Origin: CAWFFV01 sp963814985
GTDB lineage: Bacteria; Chloroflexota; Ktedonobacteria; Ktedonobacterales; Ktedonobacteraceae
Assembly: GCA_963814985.1 (NCBI GenBank)
Contig: CAWFFV010000057.1
Span: 186,001 to 250,000 of the forward strand
Direction: 5' to 3'
Length of the DNA stretch: 64,000 nucleotides
Shown here: positions 53,938 through 64,000 of the stretch, in pieces
How positions within the stretch are numbered: position 1 is the first letter of the stretch
How the letters are laid out: the number at the start of each line of letters is the position of its first letter
Position numbers and translations under genes: made by a program
The notes under the pieces: model-generated
Seen by the model: only the letters and a program-made list of their open reading frames with translations
The model's database searches: none
What the model was told of the DNA's origin: nothing

Positions 53938-54060
53938 TTAGCGTCGCGTTGTGGACGCAATACTGCTGCTACCGGACTTCAGTGCCAGGTGTTGCTTCTC
54001 TTTGAACTTCTTTGCTTTGGCCAGATGTTTGTGCCAGGCTACTTTCTTTGCTTTGTTCAT
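53938..54060 (-). CDS. Small basic protein (40 aa)
   Basis: MNKAKKVAWHKHLAKAKKFK then EKQHLALKSGSSSIASTTRR: highly basic with a KKxxWHKHxxKAKKFKEK core that resembles nucleic-acid-binding or ribosome-associated microproteins. AGGTAGC lies upstream of the ATG. It sits in the short gap between the PucR and TPR genes, same strand. No family name is claimed. Confidence 0.55.
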   Translation of the reverse strand: MNKAKKVAWHKHLAKAKKFKEKQHLALKSGSSSIASTTRR

Positions 54061-54088
54061 GATTTCTGCTACCTTTCAAATTACAAGA

Positions 54089-54907
54089 TTAGTCTTCGGA
54101 TTCGACATTGCCATCAAAGTCGATTTCGGTCATCTCCTCGGCTTCGTCTCCTCCATCATAATATTCGTCGTCATTGCCCATCTCATCATCATCCTCACGA
54201 TCATAGCGTATTATCGTATCCTTGATATAGGCTCGAATCGTTTCACCACCGCCTTGTGCTGGGAAACTGACCTTACCAAACATGTTGGGATGCTGATACT
54301 CTTCACGGATGATAAGGCGCACCTGCCCATTGTCCATGGCAAGGACTGCTGCTGCATAACGATTTCCGCTCTCCATGAAGTTAATCAGGCGATTTGCCAG
54401 GCGTGGCTCAATTTGCCCTATATCTTCTCCAGACGCATTGTGAACGAGCAGCGTGCGACCACTGACATGCAGTTGGACTCTGTCTCCAACACCCACCTTT
54501 GCCAGTATGGAGGGAGAGGCCAGATTAAACAACTCAGTCATACCCGTTTTACCAGTTTCTTCAATAAAGAGCCTGGGATCAATACGCTGGTCTCTTCCGG
54601 CATGTGTTTGTACGGGTACCTCTTGTAATAATGCGAGCCGATCCAGGTTCTTCTTGGCAATGGTGTTTTTCGGATTGTATTTCAATGTTTGCGTGTAGGC
54701 CTGGCGTGCTTCTGCGTACTGTCCTAACTCGCTTAATGCCTTGCCCAGGCGGTTGAAGGCATCAGGTTCACTGGGAAAGAGGTTTAAGATATTCTTATTG
54801 GTAATAGCTGCCTCTGCCCACTGACCTTCTTGAGCCTGTTTGACGGCTAAATCGGTCCACTGTTTTTTCAATCGTGCTTTTTCTTCAGCCGACTGTGCTT
54901 GGGTCAT
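54089..54907 (-). CDS. TPR-repeat protein with acidic tail
   Basis: 272 residues from MTQAQSAEEK, with GAGGAGG upstream. Residues ~15-95 are tetratricopeptide repeats (EPDAFNRLGKALSELGQYAE, ARQAYTQTLKYNPKNTIAKK). A beta-rich domain follows (VGVGDRVQLHVSGRTLLVHN, GQIEPRLANRLINFMESGNR), then a strongly acidic C-terminus (DREDDDEMGNDDEYYDGG). Likely a cytoplasmic scaffold. It starts about 50 bases after the miaB stop. Confidence 0.8.
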   Translation of the reverse strand: MTQAQSAEEKARLKKQWTDLAVKQAQEGQWAEAAITNKNILNLFPSEPDAFNRLGKALSELGQYAEARQAYTQTLKYNPKNTIAKKNLDRLALLQEVPVQTHAGRDQRIDPRLFIEETGKTGMTELFNLASPSILAKVGVGDRVQLHVSGRTLLVHNASGEDIGQIEPRLANRLINFMESGNRYAAAVLAMDNGQVRLIIREEYQHPNMFGKVSFPAQGGGETIRAYIKDTIIRYDREDDDEMGNDDEYYDGGDEAEEMTEIDFDGNVESED

Positions 54908-54964
54908 CGAAGCCTCCTCCATCTTCACAGGAATATGTCTATCTAGAGTTTGTTAGCCTGCTTA

Positions 54965-56458
54965 TTATATCGCAACAGCGCAACCCTGTAGAGACCAGGC
55001 TGTAGCACGTTCGATACGTACTTTCACCATAGCACCGGGTTGGATAAGACCAGTGCCATGAGACTCGCCCTCTTCGGGTTGTGGAAAGAACACCAGTTTA
55101 TTGGCGCGATTACGCCCCTTCCATTGCTGGCGTCCATGGGTAGTATTTGTCTCCTCTACCAGCACTTCCTCTACTTTACCAATATATGGCTGATTCAGTT
55201 CAAGAGCAATCTTTGTCTGCAACTCTTCTACAGCGTGCAACCGTCGCTTTTTTTCTGCCAATGGAATATCGTCCTCCCAACGTGCTGCGACTGTACCAGG
55301 GCGTACAGAATAGGCTGCTACATGTACGACATCGAAGCGAATTCTCTCAAGCAGATCCAGTGTGTGCTGAAACTCTTGCTCAGTCTCACCGCAGAAACCC
55401 ACAATTACATCGGTCGAGAGGGTGATAGCCGGCCATAGCTCGCGGACACGCTCAATGCGTTCGCAGTACTCTGCCAGTGTATATCCCCGCTTCATGCGCT
55501 TGAGCACATCATCATCACCGGCCTGTACAGGAATATTCAAATGCTCACAAACTTTCGGAAGATGGGCCATACGCTCAATCATGCTATCGGTCATATGTTG
55601 TGGGTAAGAGGTCATAAAGCGAATGCGCTCCAACCCCTCAATCTCGCTGAGATACGTCATCAGATCCGCAAGATCAGATTTATCTGGCAGATCTAGACCA
55701 TATGCCTCAATAGTTTGTCCAAGCAATGTTAGCTCCCTGGCTCCCTTTGCAACGAGTGAACGAGCTTCTACTACCAACTCTGCTACAGGGCGACTACGTT
55801 CACGTCCACGCCGGTAAGGAACAATACAATAGGTGCAAACTTTATTACAGCCTAGAACCACTGGAAGCCATGCCGTTGGGCTGGCTTCCAATGGTTCGAT
55901 TTTGGTTGGATAGTGTGCGATACGTTCACCTGGTTTTGGGGTGATTGCCATCGGTAAAACGGAACGTTTCCCTGTAGTTACCGTCGAGGTGGCAAACGTT
56001 GGTAAGATAGGATCATCCGTGGAGATTGGCTCATCATCTGGCATATACTCAAGATCGAGACAGCCTGCACCCGAGATAGGAGTCCAACGCTCTTCAAGGA
56101 AGCGTGGCAAAATGTCAGCCTGCTCAACCTTCATGAAGAGATCGATATGAGGATAACGCTTACTCAGAGTATCGATGGTCTTTTGATTTCCAATCATACA
56201 ACCCATCAGTGTCACCAGGAGATCACTTCGTTTCGTCTTGGCATGCTTGAGCAAGGCTAGCTGGTTGTGAGCTTTCTCTTCCGGAGCCTGGCGAACGCTA
56301 CAAGTATTGAGGACCACGAGGTTAGCCTGATCCATACTGGTCTCTTCCCAACCTAATTCATCAAGTAACGTTTGAATACGCTGAGAATCGGCCTGGTTCA
56401 TTTGACAGCCAACGGTCCAAATATGATATTTTCCGCGTGGAATATTTATCGTGGTCAT
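54965..56458 (-). CDS. miaB: tRNA-2-methylthio-N6-dimethylallyladenosine synthase
   Basis: Radical SAM methylthiotransferase modifying i6A37 of tRNAs. The N-terminal UPF0004 domain has three Cys (WTVGCQMNQADS, VLNTCSVR, LMGCMIG). The radical SAM motif is VVLGCNKVCTYCIVPYRRGR with CxxxCxxC. The C-terminal TRAM domain ends ...VKVRIERATAWSLQG. At about 497 residues it is longer than usual because of an insert between residues ~125 and 200 (LEYMPDDEPISTDDPILPTF). The start at MTTINIPRG follows GAGAGG. Confidence 0.94.
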   Translation of the reverse strand: MTTINIPRGKYHIWTVGCQMNQADSQRIQTLLDELGWEETSMDQANLVVLNTCSVRQAPEEKAHNQLALLKHAKTKRSDLLVTLMGCMIGNQKTIDTLSKRYPHIDLFMKVEQADILPRFLEERWTPISGAGCLDLEYMPDDEPISTDDPILPTFATSTVTTGKRSVLPMAITPKPGERIAHYPTKIEPLEASPTAWLPVVLGCNKVCTYCIVPYRRGRERSRPVAELVVEARSLVAKGARELTLLGQTIEAYGLDLPDKSDLADLMTYLSEIEGLERIRFMTSYPQHMTDSMIERMAHLPKVCEHLNIPVQAGDDDVLKRMKRGYTLAEYCERIERVRELWPAITLSTDVIVGFCGETEQEFQHTLDLLERIRFDVVHVAAYSVRPGTVAARWEDDIPLAEKKRRLHAVEELQTKIALELNQPYIGKVEEVLVEETNTTHGRQQWKGRNRANKLVFFPQPEEGESHGTGLIQPGAMVKVRIERATAWSLQGCAVAI

Positions 56459-56797
56459 GTAGTGCCTCTCTTCGAGCATCAGCGGCTTATGCAGTCAAGC
56501 ATACATAATTTTTGTGCCTCTCTCTAAGATCGGTATTATACACCACTTCTGGGACGATGCAAAGGGGGTAGCTTTGGATGCATCATACGCTCGAAGCCGC
56601 AATCGTACAGAGATGTAAAAGTTCGAGATAGGACGGGAAAAATCGTTCTGTATGCTGTCAACTTTGCTGTCAAAAATCATTCTGTAAAAACAGTGCTGAA
56701 GCTCTCTCGGTCATGTGTGGTACCCTTTTGTATGTCCTAACGTTGGCTTCTTCTTTCAGAAATGCTATCAACACTGGTATGTCGACTAGGAGGACGT
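56459..56797. other. Intergenic region with no recognised feature
   Basis: Between miaB and the VIT-family gene, both on the minus strand. Short ORFs here lack ribosome-binding sites. The miaB promoter should be at its left side; no strong hexamers were seen. Confidence 0.4.
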
Positions 56798-57049
56798 CTA
56801 TTTGATTCCTAACACATGAGGCAAAATAGTCCCCAGGAAGTATCCTCCAATTCCAGACCCTGCTCCAATGAGGAGCACTTGCAAACCACTTTTCAGATAG
56901 GGCAAGAGAGCAAATTTTGCTTTGAGAAGACCAATACAAAACAATGCAATCAATGTCGCTACAATAGAAAGAAGAATAGCAGCCGCTCCACTTAGAAAAA
57001 AGTAGGGAAATAACGGAACAGCAGCGGCTATCAGGTAAGAAAGACCCAC
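56798..57049 (-). CDS. VIT-family transporter, C-terminal part (out of frame)
   Basis: 83 residues containing the last three membrane helices of a VIT1/CCC1-type protein (GLSYLIAAAVPLFPYFFLSG, IGAGSGIGGYFLGTILPHVL). It is not an independent gene: removing one base near 57090 joins it to the upstream ORF through KELGIEPEPPGSPVGDALFV. Confidence 0.75.
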   Translation of the reverse strand: MGLSYLIAAAVPLFPYFFLSGAAAILLSIVATLIALFCIGLLKAKFALLPYLKSGLQVLLIGAGSGIGGYFLGTILPHVLGIK

Positions 57050-57083
57050 GAAAAGCGCATCTCCAACAGGAGACCCTGGCGGC

Positions 57084-57671
57084 TCAGGTTCGAATTCCCA
57101 GTTCTTTCTGGATCATGGTTGTAAAAAAGGCATTTTTGTGCTTCCAGAGAAGGCTTGCAATCGTCTTCGCATCCTCTGTATCCATACCTTCTTTTTCCAG
57201 TAAAAGGCTCATTTCTTTTTGCTCGTCGTTTGGGTGAGCTTGAATCGATTGGCGTTCTTTGGTGATCTCTGCCATATGAACCTGCCGCTCCGCTTGTGAG
57301 GCAAGATACGCGCCCGTCGCCATCGAAAATGCTCCAGCCAGTGCTTCTGAGATACCGGCAATAATGACAATATGATTATCCTGGAATGCTCCTGCTATTG
57401 AGGAAACAACGCCTAACGGAACCAGGAGTCCATCCTGAGCGCCGAAAACGAGCTCCCGTATTTGAGATAGTTTTCCAATGCGTTCTTTCTCTCCCAAAAA
57501 GTGTTCTTGATGGGAATGCTCTTTTTGTCTTTTCATAAGAGAATTCTTCTCTCCTTCCATGTCACAGGTCATTTTCACCGAGTTTTCCTGCCGTCTCACG
57601 GTCTGTTCCCTCGTTGACTCATGGACAAAAGAGCGTTTCTTGCCCCTTTGTGGAGGATAAGCCATCAGCAT
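57084..57671 (-). CDS. VIT1/CCC1-family iron/manganese transporter, N-terminal part
   Basis: The first two membrane helices and cytoplasmic metal-binding helices of the family: RELVFGAQDGLLVPLGVVSS, AGISEALAGAFSMATGAYLA, SQAERQVHMAEITKERQSIQ. The frame ends at KELGIRT because of one extra base (ATTCGAACC instead of ATTGAACC). An internal ATG (MKRQKEHSHQEHFLG) with AAGGAGAG upstream may be the true start. Family members move Fe2+ or Mn2+ into a store or out of the cell. Confidence 0.82.
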   Translation of the reverse strand: MLMAYPPQRGKKRSFVHESTREQTVRRQENSVKMTCDMEGEKNSLMKRQKEHSHQEHFLGEKERIGKLSQIRELVFGAQDGLLVPLGVVSSIAGAFQDNHIVIIAGISEALAGAFSMATGAYLASQAERQVHMAEITKERQSIQAHPNDEQKEMSLLLEKEGMDTEDAKTIASLLWKHKNAFFTTMIQKELGIRT

Positions 57672-57832
57672 GACAGGACTGTCACAGAGAAGTAGTAGAA
57701 ACTCACAATGTCATCACACAAGGCCTTTTTCTCTGGCAGGTAGCAGAACCCATCTTTCGCCTACAAGGCCACTTCTATCACCTTGATCGGCTCTCGGAGA
57801 GGCATTACGTAAGAATGAGAAATCTCCTGCGT

Positions 57833-58639
57833 TTATCTCATGGGGATGAGGTCAATTCTAGAGGCGGGTAGAATGAGACGGAGATATTGAGCAAGGCAGC
57901 TTCCAGGCCGTTTAATATTCCCAAATTCGTGGCCCAGAGGTGCCCGATTGAGTTCTTCGCGGTAATATTGCCACAGTGGCATGAAATTGTTCATATGTGC
58001 AATGAAACGTTCGTTGTGATGGCGCTCCAGCAGATGAATCATTTCATGGACAATGATGTACTCTAAGCAGTGAACAGGTTTCTTGATAAGTTCGAGATTC
58101 AACCAGATTCGATGTGCCTTACTATTGCAAGTGCCCCATTTGGTTTTCATCTGTTTCACTCCCCACTCGGCCACCTTCACACCTATGATCACTTCCCATT
58201 TAGCTATCAGGGGCGCAATTTCTTCCTTGAGTCGTCGGCGATACCAGGTGTTGAGTACACGTTCTCGCTCAGAGGTCTCGCTATCAGTTCGCACAAGGAG
58301 ATCCATTACCTTGTTGTTGCGAATGGCCACAGTTGGTGGGCCTTTTTGGTAAATCACATTGAGCAAGTAACGGTGCCCTTGATAGTAGTGGCTCTCGCCG
58401 CTCACAAACTCTCGTGCCGATTGGCGCTCCTGGTTCTCAAACTTCGCTTGCTGACGCTTGATCCATGTCAGCCTGGAAATCGTAAAGAGGCGTACAGCCT
58501 CATCGTTTACCCGCAATGGTGCGGCTACCCGTACCCGACCGGCTGGTGGATAGACACCAAGATGAAGATTCTTGATGTTCTTACGAACCACATCAACGAC
58601 AAGACCATTGACTGTGATCTGGTGCTTCTCAGTACTCAT
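57833..58639 (-). CDS. YgjP-like (M48-related) metal-dependent hydrolase
   Basis: 268 residues, with the zinc motif HEMIHLLERHHNERF (HExxH plus distal His) and the conserved KTKWGTCNSKAHRIWLNLEL. Genes of this group are often found next to type I restriction genes. The start overlaps the hsdR stop, so it is the last gene of the hsd operon. The final ~30 residues (FGNIKRPGSCLAQYL...) are not family sequence. Adding one T near 57920 gives the typical ending LGHEFWEY with a stop at 57912-57914. Confidence 0.85.
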   Translation of the reverse strand: MSTEKHQITVNGLVVDVVRKNIKNLHLGVYPPAGRVRVAAPLRVNDEAVRLFTISRLTWIKRQQAKFENQERQSAREFVSGESHYYQGHRYLLNVIYQKGPPTVAIRNNKVMDLLVRTDSETSERERVLNTWYRRRLKEEIAPLIAKWEVIIGVKVAEWGVKQMKTKWGTCNSKAHRIWLNLELIKKPVHCLEYIIVHEMIHLLERHHNERFIAHMNNFMPLWQYYREELNRAPLGHEFGNIKRPGSCLAQYLRLILPASRIDLIPMR

Positions 58640-61600
58640 CTTGCTTCTTCACCAGTTCAAAGATCTGATTTGTCTGGTTCTCATCCGACAGAACTTCCGA
58701 ATGGCGTAGCTGAATTTCTCGCTCCTTGATCCTGCTGCCACGCCAATCGTCCCTTTTGGTTTGTTTGATGACTGTATCCAATGTGACAGCAAGTTGCTCG
58801 TCATTTTCAAGATTGTCGTACAGCGCTCGCCTGGCACGGGTGTTGAGCAAATTGGGATAGGCCGCCATGCCAGTCGGGTTTTGCACCTGTCTGGCAAGCT
58901 CAACGATACTAGCCAGATATTGCTCGTATTCCTCTGCTTGATTCTGACGCTCCTGGATCAGGCTATCGAGAAGTTCTGACATCTTGTCGTAGTACGTCGG
59001 GTTGGTTGGACGCTCATCAGTGATGGCCTTACGCAGGTTATTTTCGATGGTTTCTGCCATCGCTTCTTTTGTTACTGGCAATTCCCTGGGGCAAGTCCTT
59101 CAACGCATCCACTCCGCGTTCCACAATAAGCTGAATCAGGCTGATGTCGTCAAAGGCCGAGATTTTTTTACTCTCTTCCGCTCGGATATAGGTGTCGATC
59201 AGGTGGCGCATCGCTGGCTCATACATCTTCAGATCGATGTAGTCGCCACTGGCCATCTTAACCTCGGTACGAACCTTTTCGTAATAATCTGCCTCATGCT
59301 TGATTTGCGCAATTTCCTGCGCAGTGTAGCCTGCCTCCGATAGTTCGTTGGCCAGATTAGCGTAGGAGCGGATCAGTGACGCCGTGAGCTTGTAGAGTGC
59401 AATCCGTTTGGCTTCGTTCTCTTTGAGTGCATCCTTGTCCGCTGTGTCTTTTGCGCAGAAGTAGCGTAGATAGGCCATGGTATCCTTGGGCGGATCAACC
59501 GGATCACAGAGTACTTTGACACTCTCGCGAGCATCTTCGAGGCGTTCTCTGGCTTTTTGTATGCGGTCGCTCAATAGCCCCTGTACATCTTCTTTCTCAT
59601 AGCCATCCAGCGCTCCCGATGTGTAGTCGTGTATCGATCGCTCAAGGCTCTTGAAGAGATCTTTGTAATCGATGATATAGCCGTATTCTTTGTCCTCTCC
59701 ATCCAGGCGATTCACGCGACAGATGGCTTGAAACAGCCCGTGATCACGCATCTGCTTGTCGATGTAGAGGTAGGTGGCTGATGGTGCATCGAAGCCGGTC
59801 AAGAGCTTGTCCACGACGATGAGAAGCCTCATCTGTCCAGGCTCTTCGACGAACTTCTTCTTGACCTCTTTCTCAAACTCTTTCGGGATCTTTGCCACCA
59901 AGCATTTTATTGTAAATGTCGTACTGCCTCAGCTTCTCCGTCAGTCCTTCGCCAGTTTCCTCGCCCTTGATATCGGAAGGCGATGGTTTGTAAGATGTGA
60001 CGATGGCACACCTGTCAAATCCGTGCGAGGTGAATAGCTCATAAAATTTACATGCCTGATAGATGCTGCTCGAAACCAGCATGGCATTGCCTCGTCCGCT
60101 TAGCAGGCGGTCCTGAAGTCTCCATGTCCAGCAGGATGTCATCGACGATCATTTCCAGCCGCGATTGTGAACTGAGCACCTTTTGCATTGTGCCCCACTT
60201 CTGCTTGAGTCGGGCCAGCGCAACATCATTCAAGCCTCTGGTCTTTGCATCAAACCACTGATCAATTCTCTTCTGCGAGGTGATACTTTGCTCAATATCG
60301 CGCGCCTCGTAGCGCAAATCCAGTACTACTTTATCTTTCACCGCTTCGTCAAATTTATAAGTGTGGATATATGTGCCGAAGACCTCGATGCTTTTTTGCT
60401 TGTCGGCTTTCAATAGCGGCGTGCCAGTGAAGCCGATAAACATTGCGTTGGGCAGGATTTGTTTCATTGCCTCGTGTAGATCGCCCGACTGCGTGCGATG
60501 ACACTCATCGACAAAAACATAGAGGTCGCCTTTGGCCTGGAAATCAGGTGGCAAGCTGCGTTTGACTTCTTCAATAAAATCTGCAATGTCGCCTTCTTCT
60601 TTGCCTGCAAATTTGTGGATAAGCGAGCAGATCAGCCAGGGTTTGGTGTCATTGAGTTTGTTGATGAGGTCCTGCCCACTTTTTGTACGGTAGATCTCTT
60701 CGTTGACACCTTTGAACACCTTCTCGATCTGCTCATCCAGTTCGGTACGGTCGGTGATGATCAGCACACGAGCATCTCTCACGTTCTCGCGAATCCACTT
60801 GGCAAGCCAGACCATCGTCAGGCTTTTGCCGCTGCCCTGGGTATGCCAGATGATGCCACCCTCACGCTGGCGTACTCGCTCCTGCGCTGCACGTACACCA
60901 AAGTACTGGTTGTGGCGACAGAGCTTCTTTACGCCAGCATCGAAAACTACAAAATCGTGGATGATCTCTAGCAACCGCTGCTTTTCGCAGAGCTGTGTCA
61001 GGTGCCGATCCAGCAGGTTCTCGATGGTGCTCTCTTCTTTCCAGGTCAGATAATACTTCTCCGTGGTTTCGATGACCCCATAGCGCAGTCCCTCGGTATC
61101 GTTACCGGCCATGATCAATTGCATGGTCGTGAAGAAGGGCGGATAAACTTCTGGTTCTGATTGGCTATATTCTGGCGAATGCCCTCGCTTACCGATACAA
61201 TCGAGCGCTTCAGTTCCAGCACACCGAGCGCTATGCCATTCACATAGAGCACGATATCGGGTCGTTTGGTGTGTTCGCCCTTGACGGTGACCTCTTCGGC
61301 AATCGCAAAATCGTTATTGAGCGGGTTCTTCCAGTCGATCAGCCAGACGGTCTGGTTGTTTTCACCCACATCAGGCTTGACCTGCACGCCATAGCGCAAC
61401 AGACTATAAACTTCTTTGTTGATATCGTAGAGGCTCCTGGTCTGATCCCCAGCCTCTTTATTGAGCTTGTACAAAGCTTTGCTCGATGAGTGCGTCACTA
61501 TACCCCTGCCGCTTCAAGAAAGGGCGTAGATAAGCTCTCTTCGATATTCCTGTTGTTCGGACGCTCTTCCCAGTTGCCCAGATATGTGTATCCCAGCTTT

Positions 61601-61662
61601 TTTTGAAGCAACTTGATCACGCGGTTCTGAGTGGCACGTTCTTTCTGGCCGACTGTGCTCAT
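58629..61662 (-). pseudogene. hsdR: Type I restriction enzyme R subunit, frame broken about six times
   Basis: The ATG at 61662 overlaps the hsdS stop (ATGA). MSTVGQKERATQNRVIKLLQ begins the nuclease domain (DIVLYVNGIALGVLELKRS is the catalytic E-x-K region). The helicase follows with GIIWHTQGSGKSLTMVWLAK (Walker A), VFVDECHRTQSG (Walker B/DExH) and FIGFTGTPLL, then LLIVVDKLLTGFDAPSATYL and the C-terminal assembly region. Reading frames change near 61530, 61465, 61135, 60117, 59895 and 59065; each is repaired by one base, several in short runs. The combined length (about 1,010 codons) is normal. As written it cannot make a functional subunit. Confidence 0.88.
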
Positions 61663-62920
61663 ATCAACCTCGTTTTCCCTGTGAGTAGTTCCTGCATCAT
61701 GCCTTGCTTCAATGCGCGAGTCTTGTCGCGCTTTTGCTCTAAGGCGGCAATTTCGGCGTCCATGTCGGAGAGGACAGTGGCGATGGCTTGTTGTTCAGTC
61801 TAAAGAGAGGAGGCAATGATACATCTATAATTCTCATTGCTAGTAATCGCATTTGAACCTGCGGTACCAGCCTGAAGCTTCAATTGTATCTGAACTCAGT
61901 AGATCATATTGAAAAGATGTATCGAAAATGCATTCTTTTTAGCCTCGGAACTGAACATTCTGTACTACCAAAACTCTCTAGTGTAAAGTATCAAGTGTGC
62001 GCACTTTGCCTCTCAGAAGGGAGTTATCCAATAATACTCAGGTCGAATCAAGTTAGTCCCTTTTCTGCCAATTGATACGGATGGTATATGTCATACAGGT
62101 AATCATTAGTCCGACCAATTTCTCCACTAGTAGCCAGGATTGGGTACTTTCCATCATCTACATATCACTACGCTACTTTGACTTTTCCCGTGATATACAC
62201 TGCAACATTTCTCCCAAGCTTTTTCACCTCCCATTCCCCACTAAACCCCGGCAACCGCATCCTACCAGTGAGCAACTGTTGCATCGTTGCCTGCTTGATA
62301 TCGCGCTTCTTGGCGATGAGTTTGTCGAGTGACGTGATCAGGGCATCTACATCGCTCAGGGCGGTGGCGATGGCTCGTTGCTCGATGCAGAGGAAGGGAG
62401 ATGGAATTTGGAATTGATCGTTCACGATCATATTTGTGATTAGTTTGCAAATGTCACTCCTGCTGTTGCAGAGATTTCATTACCATGCAATGCTTTAGCA
62501 TCATAGTAAGTGATATAAGATAGTCTATCTGATTACTGTTTATAGCTTGATATCTGATTAGCAGCTGCACGAAAGCCATCATGCAATCTCACTCATCAAC
62601 GATTATAGAATGAAGGCCTGCCTACAGTGTCAGAACAACATGATTAAGTACCTTTTTTACACGGCATGTTGTCTTATGCTCTCCTTCGTCAGATCAACTC
62701 TAGGTGTAACATATATTGCCATCTCATGTCAGATCGTCACCATAAACGAGGACAATCCGTTCCTGTAGTATCTTCTGCTCATCTTGAGGCGTTGTGCTGC
62801 TCCCCGAATTACTCTGCCCAAGTTCGCCCAATTCTTAACCTCCCAATCCTCAGGAATCACCCCAACCTCGGTTTGCTTATATCCTGGTTTTAGTTTTATA
62901 TTTTGTGCTGTTATTACCAT
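61659..62920 (-). pseudogene. hsdS: Type I restriction specificity subunit, degenerate
   Basis: The start at 62920 overlaps the hsdM stop. KPGYKQTEVGVIPEDWEVKN begins target-recognition domain 1. The central conserved helix is IEQRAIATALSDVDALITSL with the TMQQLLTGRMRLPGFSGEWE junction. The final helix is EQQAIATVLSDMDAEIAALE up to MMQELLTGKTRLI. Between these the two recognition domains are cut by several frame breaks and a TAG. The total span of about 420 codons is that of a full gene. Its DNA target cannot be inferred. Confidence 0.82.
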
Positions 62921-64000
62921 ACAAACCCCATCTTCTTCAAATGTGCTTCTACTTTGTCGCTCAAGACCTCAACCTCTTCGGTGAGCTTAGGCAATGGCAT
63001 TTCATAACGTTCAGCAAGCTCCTTGATACGTCCGGTCAATGCCTGGGAGATGCGATTCAGTTCGGTCTGCACATCAGAGGCAAGGGTAGCCAGCCATTTA
63101 TCTTCTACCACCAGTGTCTTCACTTCATCCTCGCTCAGCACCTTGTATCTGGCGGTTACTTTAGCATCGAGCGCTTTTTGTGCATCTTTGACTTTTTTTC
63201 TGGCTTCCGTTTCCTGTTCAAGCAGGTCGAGATATACATTCAGTATTGTTTGCTCGTCTGTCTGCGTCGGGATCGGCGAAAATATCCTTCAAGCGTATCT
63301 TCACACTGGCTTTGGTGATCTTGCCCTTCTCGTTTTTTGCCTCTTCAAGCAAACCTCCCTCGCCACCATGTTCTTCGTCCAGTTCTTCTAATCTTAAGTG
63401 TGATGGCTTCATTGGCAGCTTCTAGCTGTCTCAATGGTCTGCTGCTCGGCAGTAAAGTAGCGATTGATGATAAGCTGTGGCGGGATGAGGTCGCTGTTGG
63501 CCTTCCAACCATCCAACGCAATCATGTACACATCATCCTGCATGGTATCAGTCCAGTAGCTCATCAGGTGCTGGTATACATCATATTTATCAATCAGCCT
63601 GGCTTCGGCAAATACCCGCAGGATATCCTCAGCGAGTGCTTCGATCAATTGTTTGGGATGGCTGTCCACACCAATGCTCTTGAGGCTGAGGCATGTTGTT
63701 CGTTTGCCATTGCTCAAACAGCGCTGTCACTGTCTGGGTATAAGCCACAAACTCGGGGTGCGTGAATATGGTTGGCTTGATCTGTGCAATATCCACTCTG
63801 AGCTGGCTGTAGCCTGTGCGTGATCCCGCTTCAAAGAGTTGCTGCTTGAGTGTGGGAAAAATCTGCCAGTAGATGTCCAGAGCATCAATGTCATGGTTGG
63901 GGATGCCACCCAGCAGATGCGCCGCGATGTCGTGCAAGTCTTCGGCTTCTGTGCTGTCGATGTAGCGCGGAATGTTGAGGTTGTAATCGTTGGACGCAAT
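62914..64000 (-). pseudogene. hsdM: Type I modification methyltransferase subunit, C-terminal part, frame broken
   Basis: Enters from the right edge in the family's conserved NDYNLNIPRYIDSTEAEDLH. Segments IYWQIFPTLKQQLFEAGSRT, KSIGVDSHPKQLIEALAEDI, DAKVTARYKVLSEDEVKTLV and the end MGFVW follow in different frames. Breaks lie near 63695, 63425, 63410 and 63270. The AdoMet-binding and NPPY motifs would be outside the window. First gene of the hsdM-hsdS-hsdR-ygjP operon. Confidence 0.82.

Noticed and set aside
53951..54628. Long plus-strand ORF (225 codons) opposite the TPR protein gene
   Set aside because: It is the antisense of a gene with clear TPR repeats and ribosome-binding site; its translation has no recognisable domain.
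58070..58729. Plus-strand ORF opposite the YgjP-like gene
   Set aside because: Antisense of HExxH-containing coding sequence; no ribosome-binding site or family similarity.

Overview
The window looks like chromosome of a Ktedonobacteria-type member of the Chloroflexota. That is an inference from gene style: membrane-anchored Ser/Thr kinases with extracytoplasmic C-terminal domains, TPTP-rich linkers, a large zinc-ribbon multi-pass membrane protein, DUF1015 and HEAT-repeat proteins, and many palindromic repeats between genes. No marker gene settles the lineage. I saw no rRNA, tRNA or CRISPR array.

Layout. 0-8 kb: a primary-like sigma factor cut by the left edge, a proline-rich membrane protein, a secreted beta-propeller protein, a HEAT-repeat protein split over two frames, and a DUF1015 protein. 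8.9-14.1 kb: two membrane-anchored kinase-fold proteins flank an M29-type aminopeptidase. The first is a pseudokinase fused through a Tat-like anchor to a Rieske domain; the second keeps its catalytic residues. 14.4-24.4 kb: nickel/cobalt permease, GNAT acetyltransferase, ferredoxin, zinc-ribbon proteins, an orphan IS607-type HTH, Bax-inhibitor-1 protein, thioredoxin, then a minus-strand unit of acidic protein, S9 peptidase and PanC. 24.8-29.6 kb: a giant membrane protein gene with several frame breaks. 30-36.8 kb: ABM-domain protein, DnaE, a sugar-dehydratase remnant, a Nudix-like/winged-helix protein, small proteins. 37.2-48.6 kb: a carbohydrate locus with a LevR-type sigma-54 activator, PTS IIB and IIC, a xylose-type ABC transporter and a secreted GH15 enzyme. 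A good -24/-12 promoter lies just upstream of the PTS genes. 48.8-57.7 kb: transposase fragment, Nudix hydrolase, esterase, Sua5, PucR regulator, TPR protein, MiaB, VIT-family transporter. 57.8-64 kb: a type I restriction-modification operon in the order hsdM-hsdS-hsdR-ygjP on the minus strand, full of frame breaks and running off the right edge.

Two kinds of structure are not explained by ordinary gene content. First, two families of dispersed palindromic elements have a conserved scaffold while the stem arms differ between copies yet remain perfectly or nearly perfectly self-complementary. One copy supplies the last codons and stop of panC, another begins in the stop codon of the LevR gene, and one is nested inside a sibling. 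Second, more than twenty single-base frame breaks interrupt otherwise well-preserved families. They cluster in the hsd operon and in the giant membrane protein, and many sit in short homopolymers, so consensus sequencing error must be excluded before calling them decay.
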